Assembly: GCA_035946625.1 (NCBI GenBank)
Contig: DASYZE010000018.1
Location: forward strand, 10,303 to 74,302
Direction: 5' to 3'
Source: DASYXZ01 sp035946625
GTDB lineage: Bacteria; Acidobacteriota; Terriglobia; UBA7540
DNA length: 64,000 bases
Position numbers and translations under genes: made by a program. The number at the start of each line of letters is the position of its first letter. The first letter of the stretch is position 1. This document shows, in pieces, positions 9,535-18,736 of the stretch. The notes below the pieces were generated by a model. That model saw nothing but the letters and a program-made list of their open reading frames with translations. It did not search any database and was not told the origin of the DNA.

Positions 9535-9980
9535 TGGCTATCAAGGTTGGCGGTAAAGGGGCAGTTTCCGACATCAACGTGACGCCCATGGTGGACATCA
9601 TGCTGGTGCTGTTGATTATTTTCATGGTCATCACGCCCATGTTGTCAAAAGATTATCCTGTTGACATGGCCAAGGCCCAATATCCCAGAGATATGGCAGA
9701 TGCGGAGAAGGAAGATGCCACCGTGATTGCCATCACCCGGGACGGTAAGTTGTTTCTCAGCACGACACCACTTAGTTTGGACGAAGTTACGGCTAAAGTG
9801 AAAGACAGGGTTGCAAATCGCGAGCCTAAAACGGTGTACCTCAAGTGCGACGCCCGGGCCAAATATGGTGATGTGGTTAAGGTGGTGGACAACATCCGGG
9901 CGGCGGGGGTTGAAGAATTGGGGCTTTTGGCCGAAAAGCTCGAGAAGAAAGGAGCTCCTCCCACTCCGTCCACTCCGTAA
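9534..9980 (+). CDS. exbD: Biopolymer transport protein ExbD, first copy
   Basis: A 148-residue single-span protein. The N-terminal DINVTPMVDIMLVLLIIFMV contains the membrane Asp used in proton conduction, and the rest is the periplasmic domain. It overlaps exbB by one base. A second, different exbD follows 110 bp downstream, an arrangement in which the two ExbD chains may form a heteromeric complex. Confidence 0.94.
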   Translation: MAIKVGGKGAVSDINVTPMVDIMLVLLIIFMVITPMLSKDYPVDMAKAQYPRDMADAEKEDATVIAITRDGKLFLSTTPLSLDEVTAKVKDRVANREPKTVYLKCDARAKYGDVVKVVDNIRAAGVEELGLLAEKLEKKGAPPTPSTP

Positions 9981-10090
9981 GGAGCGATGGGGGGAGCGGC
10001 ACTTCCCTTCGAGCGAAAGTGTCGCGGGTGGCACGCCTTGCGGAGCAACCACCAAGCTGAATATCATAAGGACTCGGGGAGGGTATAATT

Positions 10091-10519
10091 ATGTCAATGC
10101 ATATCGGAGGGGATAACAAAGGCCCCATGGTGGACATGAACGTCACCCCGCTGATTGACGTTCTGCTGGTGCTGATCATCACCTTTATGGTGGTGACCAA
10201 CCTGACCCCCAAGGGTTTGGATGCCATCGCTCCGCAATCAAGGCAAAACGAAAAGCAAAGCCAGGAAGTGGACACCCATACCATCGTGGTGTCCGTTGAG
10301 CCTGGCAATCACGTGAAGATTAACGAGACCCCGGTGGACATCAACGCATTAGGTTCGCAACTGGATGACATTTTTAAGACGCGCAACGAACGGATCATCT
10401 TCATCAAGGGTGACTCCACCCTGCAGTTTGGCGATGTCGCGAGAGTGATTGATATTGCCAAAGGGGTCAATATTGATAAAATCGGATTGATCACGCACAA
10501 TCTGGAAGAGGGCAATTAA
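10091..10519 (+). CDS. exbD: Biopolymer transport protein ExbD, second copy
   Basis: A 142-residue ExbD paralogue with DMNVTPLIDVLLVLIITFMV at the N-terminus, retaining the membrane Asp, and a periplasmic domain ending FGDVARVIDIAKGVNIDKIGL. It differs substantially from the first copy outside the helix, so it is not a recent duplication. The gap before it carries no gene. A TPR lipoprotein gene follows 35 bp later. Confidence 0.93.
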   Translation: MSMHIGGDNKGPMVDMNVTPLIDVLLVLIITFMVVTNLTPKGLDAIAPQSRQNEKQSQEVDTHTIVVSVEPGNHVKINETPVDINALGSQLDDIFKTRNERIIFIKGDSTLQFGDVARVIDIAKGVNIDKIGLITHNLEEGN

Positions 10520-10554
10520 CCCCCCCACCGGATCTTCCACGGAGGAATGGAAAG

Positions 10555-11364
10555 ATGAAACTTCAGAGACTCGCCCCGCTATGTGGGGTGTTGCTCTTGG
10601 CGGTCTTGACCTGCGGATGTAACAAGCTCAAAGCCCGCGACCAGCTCAATAAAGGCGTCACCTCATTCCGCAACGCCCAGTATCAGCAAGCCATCGAGCA
10701 TTTCCAAAAGGCGATTGACCTGGACCCCAACCTGATGACCGCCCGCTCATACCTGGCGACGGCCTATTTTCAACTCTACGTTCCGAGCGGCGATTCTCCG
10801 GATAATATCAAAGTCGGGGAGCAGACGATCGCCGCCTTCGAGGACGTTTTGAAATACGACCCCAGCAATGTCAACGCGATGTCCAGCATTGCGACCATTG
10901 ATTATTACATGCATAAATTCCAGGAAGCCAAGGAATTGCAGCAGAAGCGCCTCCAGATCGAGCCCAACAATCCCGAGGGTTATTATTGGATCGGCCAGTT
11001 GGATTGGGCTATTTGTTTTCCCAATCAAATGAAGTTACGGAATGATTTGAACCTTGCCAATCCCAAGGATCCCAACCATCCCGACATTCTGCCGCCCCTA
11101 CCTGAAAAAGACCGCGCCCAGTTGGCGGAGCAGAACGGGGCGCTGGTGGATGAGGGCATCAAGGCACTCAATAAAGCAATTGAATTAAAACCGGACTATG
11201 TAGATGCTATTGCATATTTGAACCTGATGTACCGCCAGAAAGCTGATTTGGAAGAGGATCCCGCCGCACGCGACGCCGACGTTGCCAAGGCCAATGATTT
11301 GAACGCGCAGGCGAACAACTTGATGAAGCAACAGCAGGAAAAGGCTGCTCAATCCACCAAGTAG
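10555..11364 (+). CDS. TPR-repeat lipoprotein
   Basis: A 269-residue protein with a signal peptide (LAPLCGVLLLAVLTCGC) whose final Cys is a plausible lipidation site, followed by tetratricopeptide motifs such as FRNAQYQQAIEHFQKAIDLD and KALNKAIELKPDYVDAIAYL. TPR units bind other proteins. Its place at the end of the tonB-exbBD genes suggests an envelope scaffold for that system, but this is inference. GGAGG precedes the ATG. A strong terminator follows at 11430. Confidence 0.85.
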   Translation: MKLQRLAPLCGVLLLAVLTCGCNKLKARDQLNKGVTSFRNAQYQQAIEHFQKAIDLDPNLMTARSYLATAYFQLYVPSGDSPDNIKVGEQTIAAFEDVLKYDPSNVNAMSSIATIDYYMHKFQEAKELQQKRLQIEPNNPEGYYWIGQLDWAICFPNQMKLRNDLNLANPKDPNHPDILPPLPEKDRAQLAEQNGALVDEGIKALNKAIELKPDYVDAIAYLNLMYRQKADLEEDPAARDADVAKANDLNAQANNLMKQQQEKAAQSTK

Positions 11365-11429
11365 TGGGGCTTCCGCGCCCGTTTTTGTTTGGAGTTTATC
11401 CTCGAAAGACACCCGCTTTTTCCGCTGAA

Positions 11430-11457
11430 GCCCTGGGGAATGCCCCAGGGCTTTTTT
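11430..11457 (+). terminator. Intrinsic terminator after the exbBD/TPR genes
   Basis: A perfect 9-bp stem GCCCTGGGG / CCCCAGGGC with an AATG loop, followed directly by six T residues. It closes the plus-strand tgt-to-TPR run. Confidence 0.92.
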
Positions 11458-11516
11458 GTTTCCATTCCGCGGGGCACTTGGCGGGCGCCATCGGCGGACA
11501 GCCCTAAAATTGGCGC

Positions 11517-12524
11517 TCAAGGTTGAATGGGATGGGGAACCATCGCCGCCTGGTAAGCAGCAAGGTTGGAAGCATCGATGACTGTGGTCCCGGTGTCTAC
11601 GCGGGCAGGCAGCGGTGAAACCGGGGACGTTCGCCAATCCTTGAATTCGTGGACAGCATTGTGGTGGAGGTCATCGAGCAGCTTGAGGCCGTAATAGCTC
11701 ATCGTATAAGGCTTCTGGGCGATGGTGGCGGAGATCACATTGCGCTTGATCCAATCCAGGGTTTCAGAATTGTCATCCATGGCCACGATGGGAATCTTGC
11801 CGTCCAGATTGAGGCGGTGGAGGGCTTCCGCCGCGCCGGGGCCACCCGAAGCTTCCACGCCCACAATCCCATCGAACTTATCTTTTGGGTTCTTGCTCGT
11901 GAGGAGGACGGAGACCTGATCGTTGGCGCTTCTGGGGTCGCCCTTATCGTCCAAGGTTTTGAAAATCTTGAGATCAGGGAATTTCTGGAATGAATCGGTA
12001 ACTCCCCGAATACGTTCGTCCAGGTTGAGCTGGCCGGGAATCGTGATTAAGACCACGTTCCCTTTTCCGTGGAGAAGTTGTGCCATGCGCTTGCCGCTTT
12101 CGAATCCCGCTTGAAAATTGTCCGTCCCCACAAAAAGGATGCGGGCGGACTCGGGGGAATCGGAATCAACGCAGATCACGGGGATTCCGCTCTGGACCGC
12201 GGCGTCGATAGCGCTCTTGAATTTGTCCGGTTGGGCCGGTGAAATCAGAATCCCGGACGGATGCCGGTTGACGGCCTTCTGGAAGGCGCTCAGTTCATCG
12301 TCCGGCGAATAAGTTTCCGGCCCGACAAAATCGGCCTTCACTCCCAATCCGTGCGCCGCCGCCATAAACCCAGCTTGTGCCTCGTGCCAGTAGGGCAGCG
12401 AGATGTTCGCCGCCACTAGAATGTAAAGCTCGTTCTCGTCGTGCAAAGGCTTCTGGCAAGAGGCGAGAAGTCCCACCATCAAGAGTGATGCAACCTTTAC
12501 AACTTTCGCCCTGCAATTTTTCAT
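11517..12524 (-). CDS. Sugar-type ABC transporter substrate-binding lipoprotein
   Basis: A 335-residue periplasmic binding protein of the ribose/galactose class (type 1 fold). It has a lipoprotein signal ending LLASC, then YILVAANISLPYWHEAQAGF, GILISPAQPDKFKSAID, GIPVICVDSDSP and VGTDNFQAGFESGKRM, the usual pattern of this family. The ATG at 12524 has AGGAGG just upstream; an open frame extends to 12740 but lacks a better start. No permease or ATPase gene lies nearby, so it is an orphan binding protein that may serve a transporter elsewhere or act as a sensor. It is divergent from rel across about 240 bp. Confidence 0.88.
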   Translation of the reverse strand: MKNCRAKVVKVASLLMVGLLASCQKPLHDENELYILVAANISLPYWHEAQAGFMAAAHGLGVKADFVGPETYSPDDELSAFQKAVNRHPSGILISPAQPDKFKSAIDAAVQSGIPVICVDSDSPESARILFVGTDNFQAGFESGKRMAQLLHGKGNVVLITIPGQLNLDERIRGVTDSFQKFPDLKIFKTLDDKGDPRSANDQVSVLLTSKNPKDKFDGIVGVEASGGPGAAEALHRLNLDGKIPIVAMDDNSETLDWIKRNVISATIAQKPYTMSYYGLKLLDDLHHNAVHEFKDWRTSPVSPLPARVDTGTTVIDASNLAAYQAAMVPHPIQP

Positions 12525-12763
12525 AAATACCTCCTGTCCCGGCGTCGGCTCTGAAGAAGCCCCGGGCGTTCCATTCGCAAAGGGAGTCGGCCAGGAGCCC
12601 ATGTTGGAAAGAAGCGAAGCATACCACAATATTTTCACGGTGGGCTCGGGCAAGTGCCCTGGCGCAACCGGAATTCTCGGCCGTGCGGGATCCTCTCGGC
12701 AGGGAGCGGCCCGGCAGCGACCGGGTATCGCTTGTACCAAACTCCGTCGGTGACCTAGAATGA

Positions 12764-14926
12764 ATGGGTATGCAGTCCATGGTGCAATTTGAAGAGATTG
12801 TCAAGAAGGTACAGGCCTACCGTCCTGGGGACGATGTGAGCCTGTTGCGGAAAGCCTTCGAATTCAGCTGCCTTGAGCACAAGGCGCAAAAGCGCCTTTC
12901 AGGCGAGCCCTATGTTTCCCATCTCCTGCAGGTCGCCAATGTTCTGGCGGACATGAAATTGGACGTCGTCTGCCTGGCGGGAGGAATGTTGCACGACGTT
13001 GTGGAAGACACGCCCACCACCATCGAACGGGTGCGCCAGGAATTTGGGCCCGAAGTTGCCGGAATCGTAGAGGGCGTCACCAAGATCAGCCGCATCCAGT
13101 TTTCGAGCCCGGAGGAACAGCAGGCCGAGAACTTCCGCAAGATGGTGCTGGCCATGGTGGACGATATCCGCGTGGTGCTGGTGAAACTGGCGGACCGGCT
13201 TCACAACATGAGAACGCTGGGCTTTTTGCCCGCCGAAAAACGCACCCGCATCGCCCGCGAAACTCTGGACATTTATGCCCCCATTGCCCACCGCCTGGGG
13301 ATGGGCAAAGTCCGCAGTGAGCTGGAAGACCTAGCGTTCCAACACCTCGATCCGGAAGCTTTCGAGGAAGTCAAGCAAGCCGTCGAGAGCCGCCGCAAAG
13401 TGAGTGAAGAATTTCTGGCCGAGGTGCGCTCGCAGGTGGAAGCCAAGATGAAAGAGCACTCGGTTCCGGCGCGCATCGAGGGGCGGATCAAGCGGCCGTA
13501 CAGCATCCGCCAAAAGCTGACGCGCCAGCACATCACCATCGACCAGGTTTATGACCTGCTGGCCATCCGCATCATTACCGACTCAGTGAAGAACTGTTAT
13601 TCCGCCCTGGGCGTCATTCATAATACCTGGAGGCCGGTGCCGGGTCGAATCAAAGATTTCATCGCCATCCCGCGCCCCAATCTTTATCAGTCCCTGCACA
13701 CTTCGGTGATCGGCCCCCACGGCCAGCCCTTTGAAGTGCAGATCCGCACCGAGGAGATGCACCGCATCGCCGAGGAAGGCATTGCCGCGCACTGGAAATA
13801 CAAGGGCGGCGTCAGCCCGGCGCAACAGGAAACCGAGCGCTTCGCCTGGCTGCGCCACCTGGTGGAGTGGCAGCAGGAGATGCGCGATCCTGGCGAATTC
13901 CTTTCCACCCTAAAAATCGACCTCTACCCGGAGGAGGTTTACACGTTTACGCCCAAGGGCAAAGTGATTGTGCTGCCGCGCGACGCCACGCCCATCGATT
14001 TTGCCTATGCCATCCACACCGAAGTGGGCCACCGTTGCGTGCGTGCCAAAGTGAATGGCGCGGTCGTTCCGCTCAAATCGCGACTGAAGAACGGGGACAT
14101 TGTTGAAATCATGACCCAGGTCAATCATCGGCCCAACCGGGATTGGCTCACCCTGGTGAAAACCTCGCGGGCCCGCAACAAGATCAAACACTGGATCAAC
14201 CTCGCCCAGCGCCGCCAGGCGTTGGAAATTGGAAAAAAGCTTCTGGAAAAGGAAGCGCGGAAATTCGGCATTGTCCTGAAGAAAGTGACGGAGGAAGAAA
14301 TGTTGAGGGTGGCCCGCGAATATGGATGCACGCACGGTGATGATCTTTACGCCGGGCTGGGCTACGGAAAATTTGTCACCCGCCAGGTGCTGGCCAAACT
14401 CGTTCCCTCCGCGCTTATTGAAGTGGACAAACCCTCGGGAATCACCAGCGCCGTCAAGCGGGTGCTGGGCTTGGACCGCGACGCCGCCATTGAAGTGAAC
14501 GGCTATGATGACCTGATGGTCTACCGCGCCAAATGTTGCAAGCCGATTCGCGGCGAGGAAATTGTCGGCTACGTGACGCGCGGAAAAGGAATCGCGGTCC
14601 ATTCGAAGAACTGCCCCAACGTTCAAAATCTTTTATATGACGTCGACCGCCGCATCGCCGTGGAATGGGCGGGGCCAAAGTCCAGCCTCTACCCCGTTAA
14701 ACTGACCCTGATCACCGCCGACCGGCAGGGATTACTGGCGGAAGTGACCTCGGCCATCAGCGATGTTCACTCCAACATTCAGAATATCGAAGCGCGCACG
14801 GGTGACAACCAGGCCCTGATTGACGTGACGCTGGACATCGTGGATATGCAGCATCTGGATACCATTGTCTCCTCACTGAAAAAGATCGAGGGGGTTTATC
14901 AAGTGGAGCGCGTAATGCAGGCTTGA
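12764..14926 (+). CDS. rel: Bifunctional (p)ppGpp synthetase/hydrolase
   Basis: Makes and degrades the stringent-response alarmone. Domains in order: HD hydrolase with HDVVEDT (about 77-83), synthetase domain with GRIKDFIAIPRPNLYQSLHT (about 294-313), TGS domain (VYTFTPKGKVIVLPRDATP, about 392-410), zinc-finger/helical region with KCCKP, and a C-terminal ACT domain. The intact HD motif together with R-I-K-D, the RxKD form, supports a bifunctional Rel rather than a synthetase-only RelA. An ATG at 12770 is an alternative start: TTGTAC-18-TAGAAT lies so close that a leaderless transcript starting there is possible. Confidence 0.95.
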   Translation: MGMQSMVQFEEIVKKVQAYRPGDDVSLLRKAFEFSCLEHKAQKRLSGEPYVSHLLQVANVLADMKLDVVCLAGGMLHDVVEDTPTTIERVRQEFGPEVAGIVEGVTKISRIQFSSPEEQQAENFRKMVLAMVDDIRVVLVKLADRLHNMRTLGFLPAEKRTRIARETLDIYAPIAHRLGMGKVRSELEDLAFQHLDPEAFEEVKQAVESRRKVSEEFLAEVRSQVEAKMKEHSVPARIEGRIKRPYSIRQKLTRQHITIDQVYDLLAIRIITDSVKNCYSALGVIHNTWRPVPGRIKDFIAIPRPNLYQSLHTSVIGPHGQPFEVQIRTEEMHRIAEEGIAAHWKYKGGVSPAQQETERFAWLRHLVEWQQEMRDPGEFLSTLKIDLYPEEVYTFTPKGKVIVLPRDATPIDFAYAIHTEVGHRCVRAKVNGAVVPLKSRLKNGDIVEIMTQVNHRPNRDWLTLVKTSRARNKIKHWINLAQRRQALEIGKKLLEKEARKFGIVLKKVTEEEMLRVAREYGCTHGDDLYAGLGYGKFVTRQVLAKLVPSALIEVDKPSGITSAVKRVLGLDRDAAIEVNGYDDLMVYRAKCCKPIRGEEIVGYVTRGKGIAVHSKNCPNVQNLLYDVDRRIAVEWAGPKSSLYPVKLTLITADRQGLLAEVTSAISDVHSNIQNIEARTGDNQALIDVTLDIVDMQHLDTIVSSLKKIEGVYQVERVMQA

Positions 14927-15007
14927 AAAGCGGCTTGGGGAAGCAGGCTGCCTCGCCTGCCCGATCTTCCCTACGTCGTACATTCCGGCGGCGGCTCGGG
15001 CGGAGGC

Positions 15008-15199
15008 TTAGGGCGCTTTCTGGATTTTCCCGGAACGAATGCATCCCGTGCAGACACGAAGTGTCTTATGGACGCCGTCCACGAGCGCGCGCACCCGGCG
15101 CAGGTTGGGATTCCAACGGCGCTTGGTGACATTGTGGGCGTGGCTGATCCGATTGCCAAAGTGGGCGGTCTTGCCGCAGATTTCACATTCACGAGCCAT
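15008..15199 (-). CDS. rpmB: 50S ribosomal protein L28
   Basis: A 63-residue ribosomal protein with RISHAHNVTKRRWNPNL and the paired CEIC ... CTGC cysteines of the zinc-binding form of L28. The start has GAGG 8 bases upstream. It converges with rel, whose end lies 81 bp away. Confidence 0.95.
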   Translation of the reverse strand: MARECEICGKTAHFGNRISHAHNVTKRRWNPNLRRVRALVDGVHKTLRVCTGCIRSGKIQKAP

Positions 15200-15331
15200 A
15201 TAAATACCTCATGGGATGATTGAGCTTAAATGTACAGTTAAGTATTTTACCAGAAACCAGCCCTTTTGCCCACCTCTTCGGCTATCAATTCTGTTCTTAG
15301 CTTGCCGGCCAAACCGCGATACAATAAGCGT

Positions 15332-16399
15332 ATGCACAAAATCAAAGGCATTTCACGCCGGGCCCAACCCGCCCTGGCCATCCTGGCTCTCACTGGATTG
15401 GCGCTGCTCATCGCGTGCAACCGGAAGCCGGCCTCGACTCGGGAGATTTGGGCGGAAGTGGACGGCCAGCCGATTTACCGCGATCAGGTTGAAAGGCAAT
15501 ATCGCCGTCAAATGCAGTCAGGCTCGGACGCCAGCAACGCGGTGCAAGCCCTCACTTTCAAACTGAATATTTTGAACGAACTCATCAACAACCAGATTCT
15601 GGTGGACCACGCGTCCCACGCCCGGATTTCGGTGGCGGAAACCGAAGTGGATTCCAAGCTGGCGCAGCTCCAAGTGGCTTTTACGCCGGAAGAATTCCAG
15701 AAGAAGATTCACGAGCAGGGGATGGAGCTAAGCGATGTCCGCGATGAGCTGCGGGAATCCCTGATCATCGACAAGCTAATCAATAAAGAGATAACCTCTA
15801 AAATTAAGGTAACTGATCAAGAAATAGCCGACTTTTACAAACATAACGAGGCCAGCTTCAACGTTCCCGAAACTCAATACCACGTGGCCCAGATTCAAGT
15901 GACGCCGGTGAAGGATGCCCAGGTTCGCAACCTAAAAAATGACGACGCGCAAACGCCGGCGGCGGCGGAGCGCAAGATTCAAGCCCTGTATGCCCGGCTG
16001 CGCAATGGCGAGGATTTTGCCACCGTCGCCCAGGAGTATTCCGAAGACCCCAGAACGTCGGTGGGAGGTGGCGACATGGGTTTTGTTCCGGCGTCTTCAC
16101 TGGCCAACAGCCCGTTGCTCAAGCAAGTTTTGAGTTCCCTTAAACCGGGGGAGATCTCCGAGATCGTTCGCGCCCCCGACGGGTTCCATGTCTTCAAACT
16201 CCTGGCCGTCGAAGCGCCGGGCCAGCACCCGCTTTCCGACCCGGCGGTGCAGAGCGCCATCCGCCGCAATCTGACCAATGAAAAAAATGAGCTCCTGAAA
16301 TCCGCTTACATTGAAGACCTTCGCGATCAGGTGAAGGTGGTGAACAATCTCTCCAAGAAAATTGTGGCGGCCGCCGGCAATCCCGCCGCCGTCGATTAG
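15332..16399 (+). CDS. PpiC/SurA-type peptidyl-prolyl isomerase lipoprotein
   Basis: A 355-residue envelope foldase. The signal peptide ends LLIAC, a lipobox, then a SurA-N-like helical region (EVDGQPIYRDQVERQY ... NQILVDHA) and a parvulin domain with FATVAQEYSEDPRTSVGGGDMGF in pieces from about residue 225, ending SLKPGEISEIVRAPDGFHVFKL. The ATG at 15332 is chosen because the lipoprotein signal starts there; the frame extends to 15266. No good ribosome-binding site is present, and TACAAT ends 6 bases before the ATG, so a leaderless message is possible. Confidence 0.88.
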   Translation: MHKIKGISRRAQPALAILALTGLALLIACNRKPASTREIWAEVDGQPIYRDQVERQYRRQMQSGSDASNAVQALTFKLNILNELINNQILVDHASHARISVAETEVDSKLAQLQVAFTPEEFQKKIHEQGMELSDVRDELRESLIIDKLINKEITSKIKVTDQEIADFYKHNEASFNVPETQYHVAQIQVTPVKDAQVRNLKNDDAQTPAAAERKIQALYARLRNGEDFATVAQEYSEDPRTSVGGGDMGFVPASSLANSPLLKQVLSSLKPGEISEIVRAPDGFHVFKLLAVEAPGQHPLSDPAVQSAIRRNLTNEKNELLKSAYIEDLRDQVKVVNNLSKKIVAAAGNPAAVD

Positions 16400-16439
16400 T
16401 CCGGGGCGCTTCACCTCCGGCACTCCAGACGCTAAGTTA

Positions 16440-16656
16440 TGCATTTCGTAAATACGGTGACGTATTGCCGGACCCCCTTACCTGTCTGTCGGCTGACGGT
16501 CACCGGGGCAGAACCCGGGGCCCCGACCCTCTCCCCCAAAGGGGCGAGGACAAAATCCAAGAATTAAACTCTCCCCTCGCCCCCGTGGGGGAGAGGGGCC
16601 GGGGGTGAGGAGGTCCGAAAGCCGAAGGCCACACGTCATCGTATTTATGAAATGCA
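16440..16656. mobile_element. 217-bp MITE-like element with 24-bp terminal inverted repeats
   Basis: The ends 16440-16463 and 16633-16656 are reverse complements with about two mismatches in 24 (TGCATTTCGTAAATACGGTG... against its partner). Inside is a second imperfect hairpin made of CCCTCTCCCCC and GGGGGAGAGGG at about 16527-16598. No open frame fits inside. It lies in the convergent gap between the foldase gene and the biotin carrier gene, ending 4 bp from the latter's stop codon. I could not define a target-site duplication with confidence. Confidence 0.65.
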
Positions 16657-16659
16657 GTC

Positions 16660-17205
16660 CTAAGCCAGACGGATCAGCTTGAAACCGGTTTCGACTCCCG
16701 TGCCTTCATTCACGTAAACCCGCTCCACACTTCCCGCTCGCGGGGCGCGCAGTTCGTTCTGCATTTTCATCGCCTCCATCACCAGCAATCCCTGGCCTTG
16801 CTCGACTTCCTGGTTTTCAGCCACCAAGATCTTGACGATTTTACCCGGCATGGGAGCCAGAATTTCCTGCGGGCCGTCGTGGGCTCCGTCCGGACCGGAA
16901 TGCCGCCGCCGGCGCGGGTCGAGGATTTCCATCCGATATTGGCGCACGCCCCACTTCACCTCATAAGTGGATGCATGTGCGCCAAGGTGGCCGGGGTGCT
17001 CGACAACGTGGAGTTCAAAAGAACGTCCTTCGGCGAGAATGGAATAAACGCCCGGAGAGATTTCCGCCCAATCCGCAGTCGCGGGCGCGCCATCCAGGAC
17101 GAACTCGATGCGTCCTGCCGCCGCTTGGCGAACTCCTGCCGGATCCAGTTCAATCTGGCGGTCATGCGCCGCGGAGCCGGAATGGATTTTGATTTCGATT
17201 TTCAT
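16660..17205 (-). CDS. Biotin carboxyl carrier protein of an acyl-CoA carboxylase
   Basis: A 181-residue protein whose C-terminal ~75 residues are a biotinyl domain. K147 in EAMKMQ is the biotin attachment site and APMPGKIVKILV precedes it. The N-terminal 100 residues form a beta-rich region resembling the linker of acyl-CoA carboxylase alpha chains rather than short fatty-acid AccB. It starts 10 bp after the biotin carboxylase stop, so the two form an operon. The pair looks like a split alpha subunit of a propionyl-, methylcrotonyl- or acetyl-CoA carboxylase; the carboxyltransferase is not in the window. Confidence 0.85.
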   Translation of the reverse strand: MKIEIKIHSGSAAHDRQIELDPAGVRQAAAGRIEFVLDGAPATADWAEISPGVYSILAEGRSFELHVVEHPGHLGAHASTYEVKWGVRQYRMEILDPRRRRHSGPDGAHDGPQEILAPMPGKIVKILVAENQEVEQGQGLLVMEAMKMQNELRAPRAGSVERVYVNEGTGVETGFKLIRLA

Positions 17206-17215
17206 GAGCCGCGGC

Positions 17216-18736
17216 CTACCGGCCGCGCACCGGCCAATGATTCAAGAGTGATTCGCGCCCGGCCATCTTCCATCCGCTGGTCTGGGGTGCGCGTGCGCCC
17301 GGCAGATTGTTTTTGCGCAAAGCGTGCAGGGCTGCAGCCAGAAGGGCGGCCTCCTCTGCCTTCGGATCCTCAGGCGCGTTGGCGGAGAGAAGGCCGCCTT
17401 CCAGCGCGCGGTCAATGAATCCGGTATCAATCCGGGCCGCCACAAATTCGGGGTGATCGAGCAGGCGGCAGAAAAATGGAATGTTGGTTTGGATTCCTGA
17501 GACCTCGTATTCGCTGAGCGCCCGGCGCATGCGCGCCATCGCCTCCGGCCGGTCGTTGCCCCACACCGCCAGTTTCGAAAGCAAGGGATCGTATTCGAGG
17601 GGCACGTTGAACCCTGCATTCACCCCGCCATCGTCGCGCACCCCCGGTCCCGATGGGACCTTCAACCGGGTGATCAGGCCCGGAGAAGGAAAAAAGTTTT
17701 GGGCAGGGTCCTCGGCGTAGATGCGGCACTCCATCGCCCAGCCCCGCATGTGAATGTCATCCTGCTTCCACGCCAGGCGCCCGCCCGCGGCAATCCTGAT
17801 TTGTTCTTTGACCAGGTCAACGCCGGTCACGAGTTCCGTGACCGGATGCTCCACCTGAAGGCGGGTGTTCATTTCGAGAAAATAAAAATTCCGATTCTGG
17901 TCGACGATGAATTCCACCGTGCCGGCATTGGTGTAGCCAGCGAGCTTGCCCACGCGCACGGCTGTGGCTCCCATCTGCTGCCGGATGTTTTCGTCGAGAA
18001 GAGGCGAAGGGCACTCCTCCATCACTTTCTGATGGCGGCGCTGCAACGAGCACTCGCGCTCGCCGAGATGGATCAGGTTGCCGTGGTCGTCGCCCAGGAG
18101 CTGAATCTCCACGTGCCGCGGCCGCTCGATATATTTCTCCAGGTAAATCGAAGCGTCGTTAAAAGCGTTTTGGGCCTCGGAACGCGCATTACGGTACGCG
18201 GATTCGAGATCTTCCGAAGAGGCCACGCGCCGCAGTCCCTTGCCGCCTCCTCCTGCCGACGCTTTGAGCATTACCGGAAAGCCGATTTCATCCGCAATGC
18301 GGCGCACCTCTTCAATGGAGTCGAGGTTGTGGTCCGTTCCCGGAACGACGGGCAGACCGGCTTTCATCACCGCGCGGCGCGATGCCGTTTTCGAGCCCAT
18401 CAACTCCAGCGCCGCCACGGGCGGGCCAACGAACACCACGCCCGCTTGGGCGCAAGCGCGCGCGAAGCCGGGATTCTCCGCCAGAAATCCGTAACCGGGA
18501 TGAATGGCCTCCGCGCCGCTGCGCCGGGCCACGTCAAGCACTCGGTCCATGCGCAGGTAGCTGTCGACGGAAGGCGCGGGGCCAACGTGATGAGCTTCAT
18601 CGGCAAAGCGCACGTGAGGTGCTTTGCGGTCGGCATCGGAATAAATGCCCACAGTCCGGATGCCCATTTCACGGCAGGCGCGCATCACGCGCACCGCGAT
18701 TTCACCACGATTGGCCACCAGGATTTTCTTGAACAA
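17216..18736 (-). CDS. accC: Biotin carboxylase subunit of an acyl-CoA carboxylase
   Basis: ATP-dependent carboxylation of biotin. Order: N-terminal fold (ILVANRGEIAVRVMRACREMG), ATP-grasp with the GGGGKG loop (ASAGGGGKGLR), then RECSLQRRHQKVMEECPSP and EMNTRLQVEHPVTE with the catalytic region. At 506 residues it is about 55 longer than stand-alone AccC; the extra C-terminus (ALLAAALHALRKNN ... W) resembles the start of the linker in larger acyl-CoA carboxylase alpha chains. The start is a TTG at 18736 with AAGGA upstream. A 19-bp palindrome at 18867-18885 may be an operator. Confidence 0.92.
   Translation of the reverse strand: MFKKILVANRGEIAVRVMRACREMGIRTVGIYSDADRKAPHVRFADEAHHVGPAPSVDSYLRMDRVLDVARRSGAEAIHPGYGFLAENPGFARACAQAGVVFVGPPVAALELMGSKTASRRAVMKAGLPVVPGTDHNLDSIEEVRRIADEIGFPVMLKASAGGGGKGLRRVASSEDLESAYRNARSEAQNAFNDASIYLEKYIERPRHVEIQLLGDDHGNLIHLGERECSLQRRHQKVMEECPSPLLDENIRQQMGATAVRVGKLAGYTNAGTVEFIVDQNRNFYFLEMNTRLQVEHPVTELVTGVDLVKEQIRIAAGGRLAWKQDDIHMRGWAMECRIYAEDPAQNFFPSPGLITRLKVPSGPGVRDDGGVNAGFNVPLEYDPLLSKLAVWGNDRPEAMARMRRALSEYEVSGIQTNIPFFCRLLDHPEFVAARIDTGFIDRALEGGLLSANAPEDPKAEEAALLAAALHALRKNNLPGARAPQTSGWKMAGRESLLNHWPVRGR

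Noticed and set aside
14943..14960. Terminator between rel and rpmB
   Set aside because: GCAGGC/GCCTGC is only a 6-bp stem with no T tract on either strand.
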